Positions 54,201-62,589 of a stretch of DNA of 64,000 nt are shown in pieces. The position numbers and the translations under genes were made by a program. The DNA is taken from the NCBI RefSeq assembly GCF_046058945.1, contig NZ_CP175511.1, positions 2,232,001 through 2,296,000 on the forward strand, given 5' to 3'. This DNA comes from Brochothrix campestris. Its GTDB lineage: Bacteria > Bacillota > Bacilli > Lactobacillales > Listeriaceae. Position 1 is the first letter of the stretch, and each line of letters opens with the position of its first letter. The notes under the pieces were generated by a model. It worked only from the letters and a program-made list of their open reading frames with translations. It made no database searches and was not told the DNA's origin.

Positions 54201-56091
54201 ACTTGATGGCATATGCCGATGTCACGTTATTTTTGAAGCTAATTGTAAAGCCATTATTACTTGCATCGTTCGCTGTTTTAATGTCGTATTGGCTGGCATC
54301 TAACGGCGTATTACTAATCGTTTCCTTCCCGTTTTCATCAATCGAGACGGGGTAAATTTTCACATCAGATAGACTGCCGATTAAAATCATCGAATTCGTA
54401 AATTTATCGGTGATAGTCGCCTGTTCTTTGGCAATCGGCTGCTCATTATAATTATATCTAACTGTATAATAATGTCCTAAGTTGCTAGAACTATAACCGG
54501 TTTCTTCTTTAGCTAATGCTTTACCATATTTTGCACTGACACTGGCAGCAGAAGTAGCTACTTTATTTGTGCCAGTTAAAGTCGCCGTATTTTTAAATGT
54601 TTGTACTCCTGTTAATTTGTCGGCATTATTAATTTTTGTATCGTAGAAAATTCGATACGCCTTGTTGATGGTTGAATCTTTAAACGTAACAGTGCCACCA
54701 CTAACCGTATACTTGCTCGGGTCAACGAGTGCACCTTTTTCAATTCCACCCTTAACATCAACAAATAATTCATACACGCTGACCTTAGTAATACTTAAAC
54801 TACTCGGAACAGCATCTGTCACAACTGCATTAGCAATCGTGTCTAAACTCGTATTAATGTCGACTGTCCATTGTACATTTAAAGAATTATATTGCTTATC
54901 TAGCTTTCCTTCTTTGCTAATATCAGTTCCTTTTTCTGGCTTATATGTAATCGGAACGCTTATGTTCTTTTCAGCAAGTGGAAAAACAATTTCTTGCTCA
55001 ACTTCACCTACAATTTTTTCTTTATTGAATTTCGTTGTTACTTTAATATGACCTTTTACATTTGAACGCGTAGCTGCTTCATCTGATAATGTAATCACGA
55101 CATTACCATCCGTGCCAATTACATAGTTACCAAGAACGGCACCATCTGAATCGAGCATCTCACCTTTGACAGTGGACAACATCTTGAAGACATTTGGCAA
55201 TTGGAACTCATATGTATCACCCGCCACGATATCTAACTCATCCGGAAGATCCCAAGTGAAGTCGATTGTGACATCATCATCAGTTGTCGCCGGATTACTC
55301 GTTGTAAATGGCTTGCCTGTTTTATCTGTTACTGCCACTGCTGTAATAATGTTTTCTGTGATTTTATGTGGCTCACGTGCTGCACTAGCAATGTCGACTG
55401 CTTTCAGAGCGGTCTTTTTCACTGCTTTTTCAGCAGGTACTATTGTTTTTTCAGTTGATGTTGTCGCTGATTCCTCTGCCTTAACCGTTTTCTCATCCGT
55501 TGACTCCGTATCACTGGCACCGGAATCAGATGCTATATCGCTCATTGAATCCGAACTATCAGCGTCTGATTCGCTGTCCGTTTGCGTTGTTTCCTTACTC
55601 GCAAACGTTTTAACAATACTTTGCTCTCCACTTAAAAACGTTAACAAGACAGTATCCGCTACATTCTCTGTCGCTTGATATGTCGCTTTGTAAGTTAATA
55701 CGTATGCTCCGTCTGCCTCATTACTGTCATCAATGTCGAGCTTGAGTTCGTCGTCCTCGATGAGATAACGTCCAACATCTTTTTGGGCATCATTAAATAC
55801 AGTGCCATTTTCAATTACCTTCCCCTGTAATTGAATTGGTACTGTTAATGATGTCGACTTATCATCTTTCCCTGGTGTCCATGTAAATCCCATTTTTACA
55901 TAGACTGTTTGTCCGTCCGTTAACGTCTCAACATCTTGTTCAGCTTCTTCCGTTGCTGACACAATAACATCGTCAATTACCGGACCCGTTTGTGTCGTAC
56001 TCGCCGTCACTACCATGTTGGCTGTGACTGTTTGTGCGATAAACATAACCAACACAAATAAAACAAAACTCTTTTTAAGTTTCTTAATCAT
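48241..56091 (-). CDS. Giant LPXTG adhesin with 14 SpaA-type domains
   Basis: A 2616-residue wall-anchored protein. ATG 56091 (MIKKLKKSFVLFVLVMFIAQ) follows AGGGGG by ten bases. After the signal and a Ser/Thr/Glu-rich part come several Ig-like adhesin domains of the Cna/SdrG class, with repeated motifs of the type ITWLINANYNRADLNNAKITDK (about 240-1180). Then 14 SpaA/Cna_B domains (about 1190-2460), most with the Lys (LLKTD) and Glu (FVETKAP) expected for an intramolecular isopeptide bond. Seven are near-identical 93-residue copies. A SETPET repeat and the sortase motif LPSTGEE, a hydrophobic helix and LRKTRI end the protein. Likely a long fibrous adhesin. Confidence 0.95.
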   Translation of the reverse strand: MIKKLKKSFVLFVLVMFIAQTVTANMVVTASTTQTGPVIDDVIVSATEEAEQDVETLTDGQTVYVKMGFTWTPGKDDKSTSLTVPIQLQGKVIENGTVFNDAQKDVGRYLIEDDELKLDIDDSNEADGAYVLTYKATYQATENVADTVLLTFLSGEQSIVKTFASKETTQTDSESDADSSDSMSDIASDSGASDTESTDEKTVKAEESATTSTEKTIVPAEKAVKKTALKAVDIASAAREPHKITENIITAVAVTDKTGKPFTTSNPATTDDDVTIDFTWDLPDELDIVAGDTYEFQLPNVFKMLSTVKGEMLDSDGAVLGNYVIGTDGNVVITLSDEAATRSNVKGHIKVTTKFNKEKIVGEVEQEIVFPLAEKNISVPITYKPEKGTDISKEGKLDKQYNSLNVQWTVDINTSLDTIANAVVTDAVPSSLSITKVSVYELFVDVKGGIEKGALVDPSKYTVSGGTVTFKDSTINKAYRIFYDTKINNADKLTGVQTFKNTATLTGTNKVATSAASVSAKYGKALAKEETGYSSSNLGHYYTVRYNYNEQPIAKEQATITDKFTNSMILIGSLSDVKIYPVSIDENGKETISNTPLDASQYDIKTANDASNNGFTISFKNNVTSAYAIKYGIKDAGIVTTESNFKNTVSAPTSEDVVVNGRSVQSSIIKEIDGSDNDAETVNWKMTLNTTGYTMKNMKINDTFSSNALTLVPNSLKLVDKSASDKVLKEGTDYTLTAKTGDKTGFDITFIGNYATTNHQFILTYQTHYEAFANKTTKYDNTAQLSWTSEDGKNYNSTSSKDYTAPAETLSNGSKSGSYNAQTKEITWLINANYNRADLNNAKITDKIPFDETTATNQVYVDKSAQVYHYSVTKNGKVVKGVALDPSEYTLTTPTAANNYTIEVVFTKAFKGNESSVALEFKTSLAGQIIVEKYNNTATFTNDGTDYPLTATVSVPNGQFLVDKAGKQEGDKIDWVITINRNQSTVKNYKIKDDPTSNQVLDQDSFHLYPTDVSANSGITAKTDTPLVEGVDYKLTISTDGSTGKQSFELEFLKTIDRPYVLNYSSVIDADNGEKVNNVVEMTGDNVTMQIQKHSKEITVQLSSGSGDIVGVRGGLKITKIDETTKAAIADTTFVVYDKTGKTALRSGKTGADGTLTFNGLRAGDYLIKEMDAPAGYSLNPAYAAGKKVTVKVTTENPMMDLTVENPKTLVTVKKINQAGTGLAGAVFNVLDKDGNIVFPNLTSDTNGQLAIEGLIEGDYQLKEVGAPIGYVLNTTPQPFTVALNADGTMVPTTVTMTNYQGSIKATKTAADGTPLAGATYKVVNSSDETIKTAVSDNKGQININNLVPGSYYLVEDKAPDGYILDSTKTPFTIDETTAITPVTIDLGTFFNYQGKAKLVKTDAEGKAIKNVAFDIVDANNNVIKSGVSNDKGEVYVSGLAPGSYNFVETNAAPGYILNTAKKPFEIKDKQVGEPQLVEVGSLVNYQGSMTLTKTDTEGHPLADAEFTIKKAAGDIVKTVTSDKDGVIKVTHLAPGDYTVTETKAPSGYIRNTVEQPFVITAATDNEPAIVELGTLANYQGTVRLHKETADHKPLANAVFNIVDKEGVLVKTATSDEAGEVTVAGLAPGKYSFIETTAPTGYILNTTPIDFEISETQAGQPTVLDVGEVINYQGTATILKTDADGKPLAGAAFDVIDETDAVVASVKADDEGKVTVNDLAPGKYSFVETKAPTGYILNTTPVAFEIKAEQAGEPKVIETGAFVNYQGTATLLKTDADGKPLAGAAFDVIDETDAVVASVKADDEGKVTVNDLAPGKYSFVETKAPTGYILNTTPVAFEIKAEQAGEPKVIETGAFVNYQGTATLLKTDADGKPLAGAAFNVIDETDAVVASVKADDEGKVTVNDLAPGKYSFVETKAPAGYILNPTAMAFEIKAEQAGEPKVIETGAFVNYQGTATLLKTDADGKPLAGAAFDVIDETDAVIASVKADDEGKVTVNDLAPGKYSFVETKAPTGYILNTTPVAFEVTADPTAESTVVDAGAFANYQGTATILKTDADGKPLAGAAFDVIDETDTVVASVKADDEGKVTVNDLAPGKYSFVETKAPTGYILNTTPVAFEIKAEQAGEPKVIETGAFVNYQGTATLLKTDADGKPLAGAAFDVIDETDAVVASVKADDEGKVTVNDLAPGKYSFVETKAPTGYILNTTPVAFEIKAEQAGEPKVIETGAFVNYQGTATLLKTDADGKPLAGAAFNVIDETDAVVASVKADDEGKVTVNDLAPGKYSFVETKAPAGYILNPTAMAFEIKAEQAGEPKVVDAGKLANYQSTVALTKVDDKQQPLANAVFEIVNTDLDVPVLENVVSDETGTVTVVGLAPGHYYLQETQAPIGYELSSEKREFMISDVMTETIMTNLGDFINKMEVEPTPEITPYPEEPSETPETSETPETSETPETSETPETSETPETSETPETSETPETSETPETSETPETSETPETSETPETSETPETSETPETSETPETSETPETSETPEVNELPVMVDNNQPEREETILLPLIPSNDVLLTGKQQDGVTVYTPAKATTQETDQVTLPSTGEETDKGLIALGMLMMLFSMITLRKTRI
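48511..48795 (-). repeat. 18-bp tandem repeat coding S-E-T-P-E-T
   Basis: About 16 nearly perfect 18-bp units form the wall-spanning stalk just before the sortase motif of the giant adhesin. Confidence 0.93.
49130..51090 (-). repeat. 279-bp tandem repeats (SpaA domains 7-13)
   Basis: Seven adjacent 279-bp units are nearly identical. Units 7-8-9 and 11-12-13 match in order (ILK; LLK; LLK with AAFN and NPTAMAF), with unit 10 between, so a block of three was duplicated as a whole. Confidence 0.9.
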
Positions 56092-56456
56092 CCCTATATT
56101 TCCCCCTGTATTCATAATTATCCCTTAGAAATATCACTTAACCCGTATCGTTGTCAGTAACCCCTTACTAACAACACTAGAGGAAATTAATTATCCCGAA
56201 CTAACTTCCTTTTATAAGTATAGCGATTTAATTAAATAATTAAAAGATACTTTCTCACTAAATAACGTAGGTCTTTATTCCTTATTTTACTTGTAAAGTG
56301 ATAAAAGAAACTCATTCACGCTCTATTATGTCACTAACTAGACATAAATAACCACTTTTTTCATCACTTTGCATACGCTAGCTATACAAATATTTTATTT
56401 TATGATAAACAAAAAAATCCTGACAGCTAAGCTGTCAGGATTTTTCACTTTTATAA
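56092..56456. other. 365-bp gap upstream of the giant adhesin
   Basis: No gene is seen. A likely -10 TATACT for the adhesin lies at 56222-56217 on the minus strand with a weak -35. The stretch is very AT-rich. The tRNA terminator occupies 56415-56443. Confidence 0.45.
56415..56443 (-). terminator. Terminator of tRNA-Lys
   Basis: Perfect stem AAATCCTGACAG / CTGTCAGGATTT, leftward tail TTTTTTGTTT. Confidence 0.92.
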
Positions 56457-56529
<73 letters not shown>

Positions 56530-56588
56530 GATAATTTCTCTTTACACGCTTTATTATAGCACTTTCACTCAGAGATGCAAGCCCGTAC

Positions 56589-57467
56589 TCACTTACTAAT
56601 ATAAACTGCTTGTTGTCCCATTTGTTTCCAGGCAGCAATAAAGTCTGAGCGCTTAAGTTGTTGCTTTTTTTCACCATATGGATTGTTAATGTAAATATGC
56701 GTTTGATCGAACCCCGTGATGACAACAGAATGCATATCGTACGTCATTTCTAACGTTTCAGTTGGCGTCTGCCATTCTTGCATCGAAGTCACCGGAGTAA
56801 ATGAACTGGTCGTAATAATCCAAACGGGATACCCTTCTAGCACAGCTGCCAACACCTTTTCAAACGATTCTCCCGAAATATCACGGACACGGTCACTCGC
56901 AACATATTGCTTAGCTAGGGTTGCTATCGGTTCATGATACACCCCTATACCCGGAGTATCTCCTGACACACTCCCAACAAATCCTTCATGTGGATTGCCT
57001 TTTTGACCATTATCATATGTTAATGGCACAGTTGGTATTCGTTGAGCCAATTCATTTTTTGTGACTGTCACCCCCTCATAATTAAGCAACATAGCCAAAC
57101 TCGTTACCTCGCAACCGTTAAATAATCGTGGTGCATCCATTTGATTGATTAAGGGTACATCAAGTTGTTGCGCTTGTTGCTGTTGTTTTTTTTTCACTTG
57201 TCTTTGCTTAATCCGTTCGATAGTTTTCGCATAGTCCGAAGTGTCCGTGAGATGAGTAGCTGTTTTTAATACCGCCTCAGCCTTTGCGATATCTGCTGTT
57301 GTTAAGTTTTGCTCTGCCTTCGTTAATGCTTGTTCGATTTGGACGACAGCATTCGTTTTTTCAGCTTTCTTCGCCTCTATTTGTTCTCGTATCGCAAACA
57401 CAAATAATACCACCATAATGAGACTAATCGCAGTCATCATTAGGCGTCCCCTTTTATTGGAAAACAT
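56589..57467 (-). CDS. Membrane-anchored C39-like cysteine peptidase
   Basis: A 292-residue protein: N-terminal membrane helix (MTAISLIMVVLFVFAI), a helical linker (about 35-100) and a papain-like C39_2 domain. Catalytic Cys is in FNGCEVTSLAMLL, His in DMHSVVITGFD, then INNPYGEK. ATG 57467 follows GGGAGGG by eight bases. Substrate unknown; relatives process surface proteins or peptides. Confidence 0.85.
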   Translation of the reverse strand: MFSNKRGRLMMTAISLIMVVLFVFAIREQIEAKKAEKTNAVVQIEQALTKAEQNLTTADIAKAEAVLKTATHLTDTSDYAKTIERIKQRQVKKKQQQQAQQLDVPLINQMDAPRLFNGCEVTSLAMLLNYEGVTVTKNELAQRIPTVPLTYDNGQKGNPHEGFVGSVSGDTPGIGVYHEPIATLAKQYVASDRVRDISGESFEKVLAAVLEGYPVWIITTSSFTPVTSMQEWQTPTETLEMTYDMHSVVITGFDQTHIYINNPYGEKKQQLKRSDFIAAWKQMGQQAVYISK

Positions 57468-57589
57468 CAATGTTTCCCTCCCTATCCTAAATTATCCCCG
57501 TGCAATCCCCATTACACGTTTTTGTTTCACATGAAACGTAATATTACTCTCCTTAACTTTATCACATTTTTATTTTTGAGCAATTAAAA

Positions 57590-57620
57590 AAACCGTACAC
57601 ACTAATGATATGTACGGTTT
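57590..57620 (-). terminator. Terminator of purA
   Basis: Stem AAACCGTACA / TGTACGGTTT, leftward tail TTTTTT. Confidence 0.88.
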
Positions 57621-57629
57621 TCAATCACC

Positions 57630-58919
57630 TTATTTAGACCAAACATCCGTTAAAACAATTGTTTGGACACGATCTGGTCCAACAGAGAACATTGAAACAG
57701 GTACTTTTGTAATTTCGGCGATACGTTCGATATAACGCTGCGCATTAACTGGTAATTCTTCAAACGATGTGACACTTGTAATGTCTTCGCTCCAACCTGG
57801 AAGTTCTTCATAAACAGGTTCACATAAAGCTAAATCTTTTAAGCTTGCAGGGAATTCACGTGTGATTTCACCTTTATAGTTATAAGCGGTACAGATTTTA
57901 ACTGTTTCAAGACCTGATAAAACATCTAACAACATGATTGATAAATCGGTTAAACCACTCACACGGCAAGCATGCGATACAACCACTGAATCAAACCAAC
58001 CAACACGACGTTTACGTCCTGTCACTGTGCCATATTCATGACCAATTTCACGAATACGATCGCCAATAGCATCGTCTAACTGCGTTGGGAATGGACCATC
58101 ACCAACACGTGAACTGTATGCTTTAACAACACCAACTACGTAATCAATTTTAGAAGGACCTACACCTGAACCGTTAGCCACACCACCGGCAGTTGGGTTA
58201 GAAGATGTCACGTAAGGATATGTACCTTGATCGATATCTAACATTACGCCTTGAGCACCTTCAAATAAGACACGTTTATTCTCATCAAGAGCATCGTTTA
58301 AGATAACTGATGTATCACACACAAGGTCTTTGATTTTTTGACCATATTCATAAAATTCTTCGAAAATTTCTTCGAATGTAAAGCCTTCTACTTCATAAAA
58401 GCGCTCAAACAAACGATTCTTTTCACCCAAATTGTACATTAATTTTTCTTTAAACACTTCTTTGTCTAACAAATCAATCATTCGAATACCAACACGTGAT
58501 GCTTTATCCATGTATGCAGGTCCGATTCCTTTGTTTGTTGTACCAATTTTGTTATCGCCACGACGTGCTTCATCAGCCTCATCTAAACGAATATGGTACG
58601 GTAAAATCACATGTGCACGGTTGCTAATACGCAATGTTGATGTATTAACACCTTTGTCTTCTAAGTATTTCATTTCGCGAAGAAGAGACTTCGGATTGAC
58701 AACCATTCCGTTACCGATAATGCTTAACTTATCATCATAAAAAATCCCTGATGGAATCAACTGTAATTTATATGTTTCGCCACCAAATTTGATTGTATGA
58801 CCGGCGTTATCGCCACCTTGATAGCGCGCAATAACTTGAGCTTGTTCACTTAAAAAATCCGTGATTTTACCCTTACCTTCGTCACCCCACTGTGTTCCTA
58901 CTACAACAACTGAAGACAT
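57630..58919 (-). CDS. purA: Adenylosuccinate synthetase
   Basis: Joins IMP and aspartate using GTP in AMP synthesis. 429 residues, normal length. P-loop GTQWGDEGKGKITDFL, IMP-site GNGMVVNP and GTTNKGIGPAY, and GTVTGRKRRVGWFD. Single gene with its own promoter and terminator. Confidence 0.98.
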   Translation of the reverse strand: MSSVVVVGTQWGDEGKGKITDFLSEQAQVIARYQGGDNAGHTIKFGGETYKLQLIPSGIFYDDKLSIIGNGMVVNPKSLLREMKYLEDKGVNTSTLRISNRAHVILPYHIRLDEADEARRGDNKIGTTNKGIGPAYMDKASRVGIRMIDLLDKEVFKEKLMYNLGEKNRLFERFYEVEGFTFEEIFEEFYEYGQKIKDLVCDTSVILNDALDENKRVLFEGAQGVMLDIDQGTYPYVTSSNPTAGGVANGSGVGPSKIDYVVGVVKAYSSRVGDGPFPTQLDDAIGDRIREIGHEYGTVTGRKRRVGWFDSVVVSHACRVSGLTDLSIMLLDVLSGLETVKICTAYNYKGEITREFPASLKDLALCEPVYEELPGWSEDITSVTSFEELPVNAQRYIERIAEITKVPVSMFSVGPDRVQTIVLTDVWSK

Positions 58920-58968
58920 CCAAACACCTCATTCAAAATTTTTATACTATACATTTTATCCACCCTCG

Positions 58969-58997
58969 ATTATACAACGTTTCAATCGAAAGGTCAA
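58969..58997 (-). promoter_or_regulatory. Sigma-A promoter of purA
   Basis: TTGACC (58997-58992), 17-base spacer, TATAAT (58974-58969). Upstream, inverted CGAAC motifs at 59006-59010 and 59036-59040, 25 bases apart, look like a PurBox pair for PurR, though the spacing is slightly wide. Confidence 0.88.
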
Positions 58998-59107
58998 CTG
59001 TTTCACGAACATTATTCCCTCGCAATCGTGATTCTGTTCGTTTTTAAGCATAAATTTGTTATTTCATAGAGAAAGACTGCCAATTTATCGTTAACAGCCT
59101 TAACCTC

Positions 59108-60598
59108 TTATTTTAAACTTTCGCCATCTTTGGCGTTACCCATCATAAAAATAGCCACGGCACAGACCGCAATTGGAATTAAAGCGACTAAAAAGATGGT
59201 TGAAACACTCGAAGCCATTGCATCAACAATTGGATTCAATACTTCGTCAGGAATTTTGGCCCGTGATGAGGCTTCAAACAATTGTTGTGTATTGCCAAAC
59301 TGAGCAAGATCGACCTTTACGCCTGCAAATGCTTCGCTCATTTTCGTTGCAAACGTATTTGTTTGCAGTGCACCAAAAGCTGCAATCCCAATCGTCATCC
59401 CAAACGAACGCAAGAATGAGTTCGTTGATGTCGCACTGCCACGGAAGCGACCTTCAAGATTATATATTGAAGCCGTTGGTAAGACTGAGAATGAAAAACC
59501 AACACCAATACCAGCAATCGCCATGTATGTACTCAATAACACACGCGATGTTTCAGCCGAAATCGTTGCAAGCAAGAGCATACCGATAAAGAAGATGACA
59601 ATTGACGCACTCATTAAGTGACGAAATTTCACGCGGGTTAGCAAGCTACCTCCGACACCACTACCAAGGACTGAACCAATCATCATTGGCATTAAAATAA
59701 AGCCCGCGTTAGTAGCACTTCCGCCGTATACCGCTTGCACAAAAATCGGAATGTACACCGTTAATATAATAAAGGTCGCACCGTAAAAGAAGGCTGCAAT
59801 TTGGGCGGTTAAGAAGAGGCGACGTTTGAACATCCAAAACGGTAAAATCGGATCGACGGCGCGTTTTTCGGCCCAAATAAAGAGCAGTGCAAATACCACA
59901 AAGATAATGGCTAAAATTAACATCGGCACAGATACCCAAGCAAAGGTGTTGCCACCTAATTCCAAACCAAACATGAGGCTGACGACTGCAATGACAAGTG
60001 TTGCCGCTCCGAGCCAATCGACCACTTGTTTTTTGGGCGCGGTCGCTTCTTTATAAAAGATGCTCATTAAAACGATGACAACCAGACCGATTGGAACATT
60101 AATGTAAAAGACCCAATGCCAGCTAAAGCTATCAGTAATGTACGCCCCGAGTAACGGCCCCATTACACTTGATAAACCAAAGACGGCTCCTAACATCCCC
60201 GTCATTTTACCACGTTGTTGTGGTGGGAAAATATCATAGACGATGGTAAAGGCAATCGGCATTAACGCACCGCCACCAATCCCTTGAATGGCACGGAAAA
60301 CACTTAATTGAATCATGCTATCAGCAATCCCACAAAGCATTGATCCAATTAAAAAGACCACGAGTCCAAAGATAAAGAAACGTTTACGACCATACATGTC
60401 AGATAATTTACCGAAAATCGGCATCCCAGCCATCATCGTCACCATGTACGCTGCTGTTACCCAAACAAAATGATCTAATCCACCCAAATCGGATACAATC
60501 GTACCCATTGCAGTTGCGACAATCGTATTATCCATCGCTGACATTAAAATGCCGAGCAATAAACCGACAACAACCCACTTAATATGACTTTTTTTCAT
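59108..60598 (-). CDS. MFS drug exporter, DHA2 (14-helix) family
   Basis: A 496-residue proton-drug antiporter of the EmrB/QacA type. MSAMDNTIVATAMGTI in helix 1, motif A GKLSDMYGRKR, motif C VFGLSSVMGPLLGAYI, and about 14 helices. GAGGTG precedes the ATG. No regulator gene is adjacent. Substrate unknown. Confidence 0.92.
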   Translation of the reverse strand: MKKSHIKWVVVGLLLGILMSAMDNTIVATAMGTIVSDLGGLDHFVWVTAAYMVTMMAGMPIFGKLSDMYGRKRFFIFGLVVFLIGSMLCGIADSMIQLSVFRAIQGIGGGALMPIAFTIVYDIFPPQQRGKMTGMLGAVFGLSSVMGPLLGAYITDSFSWHWVFYINVPIGLVVIVLMSIFYKEATAPKKQVVDWLGAATLVIAVVSLMFGLELGGNTFAWVSVPMLILAIIFVVFALLFIWAEKRAVDPILPFWMFKRRLFLTAQIAAFFYGATFIILTVYIPIFVQAVYGGSATNAGFILMPMMIGSVLGSGVGGSLLTRVKFRHLMSASIVIFFIGMLLLATISAETSRVLLSTYMAIAGIGVGFSFSVLPTASIYNLEGRFRGSATSTNSFLRSFGMTIGIAAFGALQTNTFATKMSEAFAGVKVDLAQFGNTQQLFEASSRAKIPDEVLNPIVDAMASSVSTIFLVALIPIAVCAVAIFMMGNAKDGESLK

Positions 60599-60716
60599 CG
60601 TTTACACCTCTTATCAATTTTTTCTTTCAACAAATAATTCATTATAGCACTACTTCTTACCAGCACTCGTTCATTTTCTGCTCATTATTTTTCAAAAAAT
60701 GAATATTAACTAAAAA

Positions 60717-60737
60717 AGTCCGACACAAGGTCAGACT
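60717..60737 (-). terminator. Terminator of dnaB
   Basis: Stem AGTCCGAC / GTCAGACT with one mismatch, leftward tail TTTTTT. Confidence 0.8.
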
Positions 60738-60746
60738 CTTTAGTTG

Positions 60747-62108
60747 TTATGCCCCCATCGGTGGCATATCGTCTCTCACAACGAGATCAACAAATTTGTT
60801 ATATTCTTTCACGAAGGCAAGTTGTACTGTTCCGACTGGACCATTCCGTTGCTTCGCAATAATAATTTCAATCGTGCCGTTATCTTCCTCAGCAGCTTCG
60901 CGGTCGTAATAATCTTCACGATATAAAAAGGCAACGATATCGGCATCTTGCTCAATTGAACCAGATTCACGAATATCCGACATCATCGGACGTTTATCTT
61001 GACGTTGCTCAACCCCACGTGATAATTGTGAGAGCGCAATAACTGGCACTTCAAGTTCACGCGCAAGCTGTTTTAACGTTCGCGAAATTTCAGATACTTC
61101 TTGCTGACGGTTTTCACCGCCACCAATACCACTCCCTTGAATAAGTTGCAAATAATCAATCACGATCATACCTAAACCGTGTTCTTGTTTTAAACGACGG
61201 CATTTGGAACGAATTTCATTGACGCGAATACCTGGTGAATCATCAATGAAAATATTTGTACTCGATAGCGTGCTAATAGCCAACGCTAATTTACGCCATT
61301 CTTCATCATTCAATTTACCGGTCCGCATGTTTTGGGCGTCGATATTTCCTTCGGCACAAAGCATCCGGTTAATCAATTGACTCGCCCCCATTTCCAAACT
61401 GAAAATGGCGACTGTTTCATTCGTCTTAATCGCGGTGTTTTGCGCAATATTCAAGGCAAAGGCTGTTTTACCAACCGAAGGACGGGCCGCAACAATAATT
61501 AAATCGTTACGCTGAAACCCTGCCGTCATCCGATCAAGTTCTTTGAATCCGGTTGGTAAACCGGTAATATCACCTTCACGGTTACTCAATAGCTCAATGT
61601 TATCGTAGGCTTCTGATAGAACATCGGTAATGTTTTTAAACTGACCGACATTTTTACGTTGGGCTACTTCAAGAATGCGACGTTCAGCATCATCAACTAA
61701 GGCTTCGACTGATTCTTCATTGGCAAAACCACTCGTTGCAATCTGTGTGGCGGTATTGATTAAACGACGTAATAACGCCTTTTCTTCAACGATTTCAATG
61801 TAGTAAGCAATATTAGCCGCGGTTGGAACAGACACGGCTAAATCTGTTAAATAAGTGATACCACCAATATCTTCAATTAAACCTTGTGATTTTAACATTT
61901 CACTGACAGTGACGACATCGAGCGCTTTGCCCTGTTCGTTCATCATTACCATCGCTCTAAAAATATGTTGATGGGCTTGGCGATAAAAATCTTCGGGTTG
62001 CAAGACTTCAGCCGCGGTAATTAACGCATTTGGCTCGATAAAAATAGCACCAATAATCGCCTGCTCGGCCTCATTATTTTGTGGTGGTGTTCGATCGATA
62101 TTTTCCAT
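60747..62108 (-). CDS. dnaB: Replicative DNA helicase DnaB
   Basis: The ring helicase of the replication fork (called DnaC in B. subtilis). 453 residues: N-terminal domain (about 8-110, PPQNNEAEQAIIGAIF), RecA-like domain with Walker A ARPSVGKTAFALNIA, Walker B IVIDYLQLI and the arginine-finger region KRPMMSDIRESGSIEQDADI. It follows rplI by 33 bp. Confidence 0.98.
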   Translation of the reverse strand: MENIDRTPPQNNEAEQAIIGAIFIEPNALITAAEVLQPEDFYRQAHQHIFRAMVMMNEQGKALDVVTVSEMLKSQGLIEDIGGITYLTDLAVSVPTAANIAYYIEIVEEKALLRRLINTATQIATSGFANEESVEALVDDAERRILEVAQRKNVGQFKNITDVLSEAYDNIELLSNREGDITGLPTGFKELDRMTAGFQRNDLIIVAARPSVGKTAFALNIAQNTAIKTNETVAIFSLEMGASQLINRMLCAEGNIDAQNMRTGKLNDEEWRKLALAISTLSSTNIFIDDSPGIRVNEIRSKCRRLKQEHGLGMIVIDYLQLIQGSGIGGGENRQQEVSEISRTLKQLARELEVPVIALSQLSRGVEQRQDKRPMMSDIRESGSIEQDADIVAFLYREDYYDREAAEEDNGTIEIIIAKQRNGPVGTVQLAFVKEYNKFVDLVVRDDMPPMGA

Positions 62109-62141
62109 CAGGCAACTCCTTTCATCGCTTGTTTCATGCTC

Positions 62142-62588
62142 TTATTTTTCTTCACTAACATGCACATTGAAAATCGCCTCAACGTCATGGTGTAGTTTTA
62201 CAGGTACTTTCGTAACGCCTAAAGAACGAATTGGATCCATCGTCATTTTACGTTTATCAATTTTAATGCCGGCTTGCTTTTCTAGACCTTGCACGACTTG
62301 TTTCGATGAGACTGAGCCAAAAACACGACCATCTGCCCCTACTTTTGCTTTTAATTCAACGGTAACAGCTTCTAATGTTGCTTTTAAACGTTCGGCTTTC
62401 GCCACTTCTTCCGCCGCTAATTTATCCGCTTTTTTTTCTTTCGCTTTTAATGTGCTGATACTGGCTGCATTGGCTTCTTGTGCCACACCTTTTTTGATTA
62501 AAAAGTTATGCGCATAACCATCTGGCACCTCTTTAATATCGCCTTTTTTACCTGTACCTTTTACATCTTTAAGTAGAATAACTTTCAT
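62142..62588 (-). CDS. rplI: Ribosomal protein L9
   Basis: 148 residues from ATG 62588 (GGGAG upstream). N-terminal MKVILLKDVKGTGKKGDIKE, central charged helix, C-terminal RNA-binding domain (KRKMTMDPIRSLGVTKVPVK). It starts one base before the gdpP stop, in the conserved gdpP-rplI-dnaB order. Confidence 0.98.
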   Translation of the reverse strand: MKVILLKDVKGTGKKGDIKEVPDGYAHNFLIKKGVAQEANAASISTLKAKEKKADKLAAEEVAKAERLKATLEAVTVELKAKVGADGRVFGSVSSKQVVQGLEKQAGIKIDKRKMTMDPIRSLGVTKVPVKLHHDVEAIFNVHVSEEK

Positions 62589-62589
62589 T

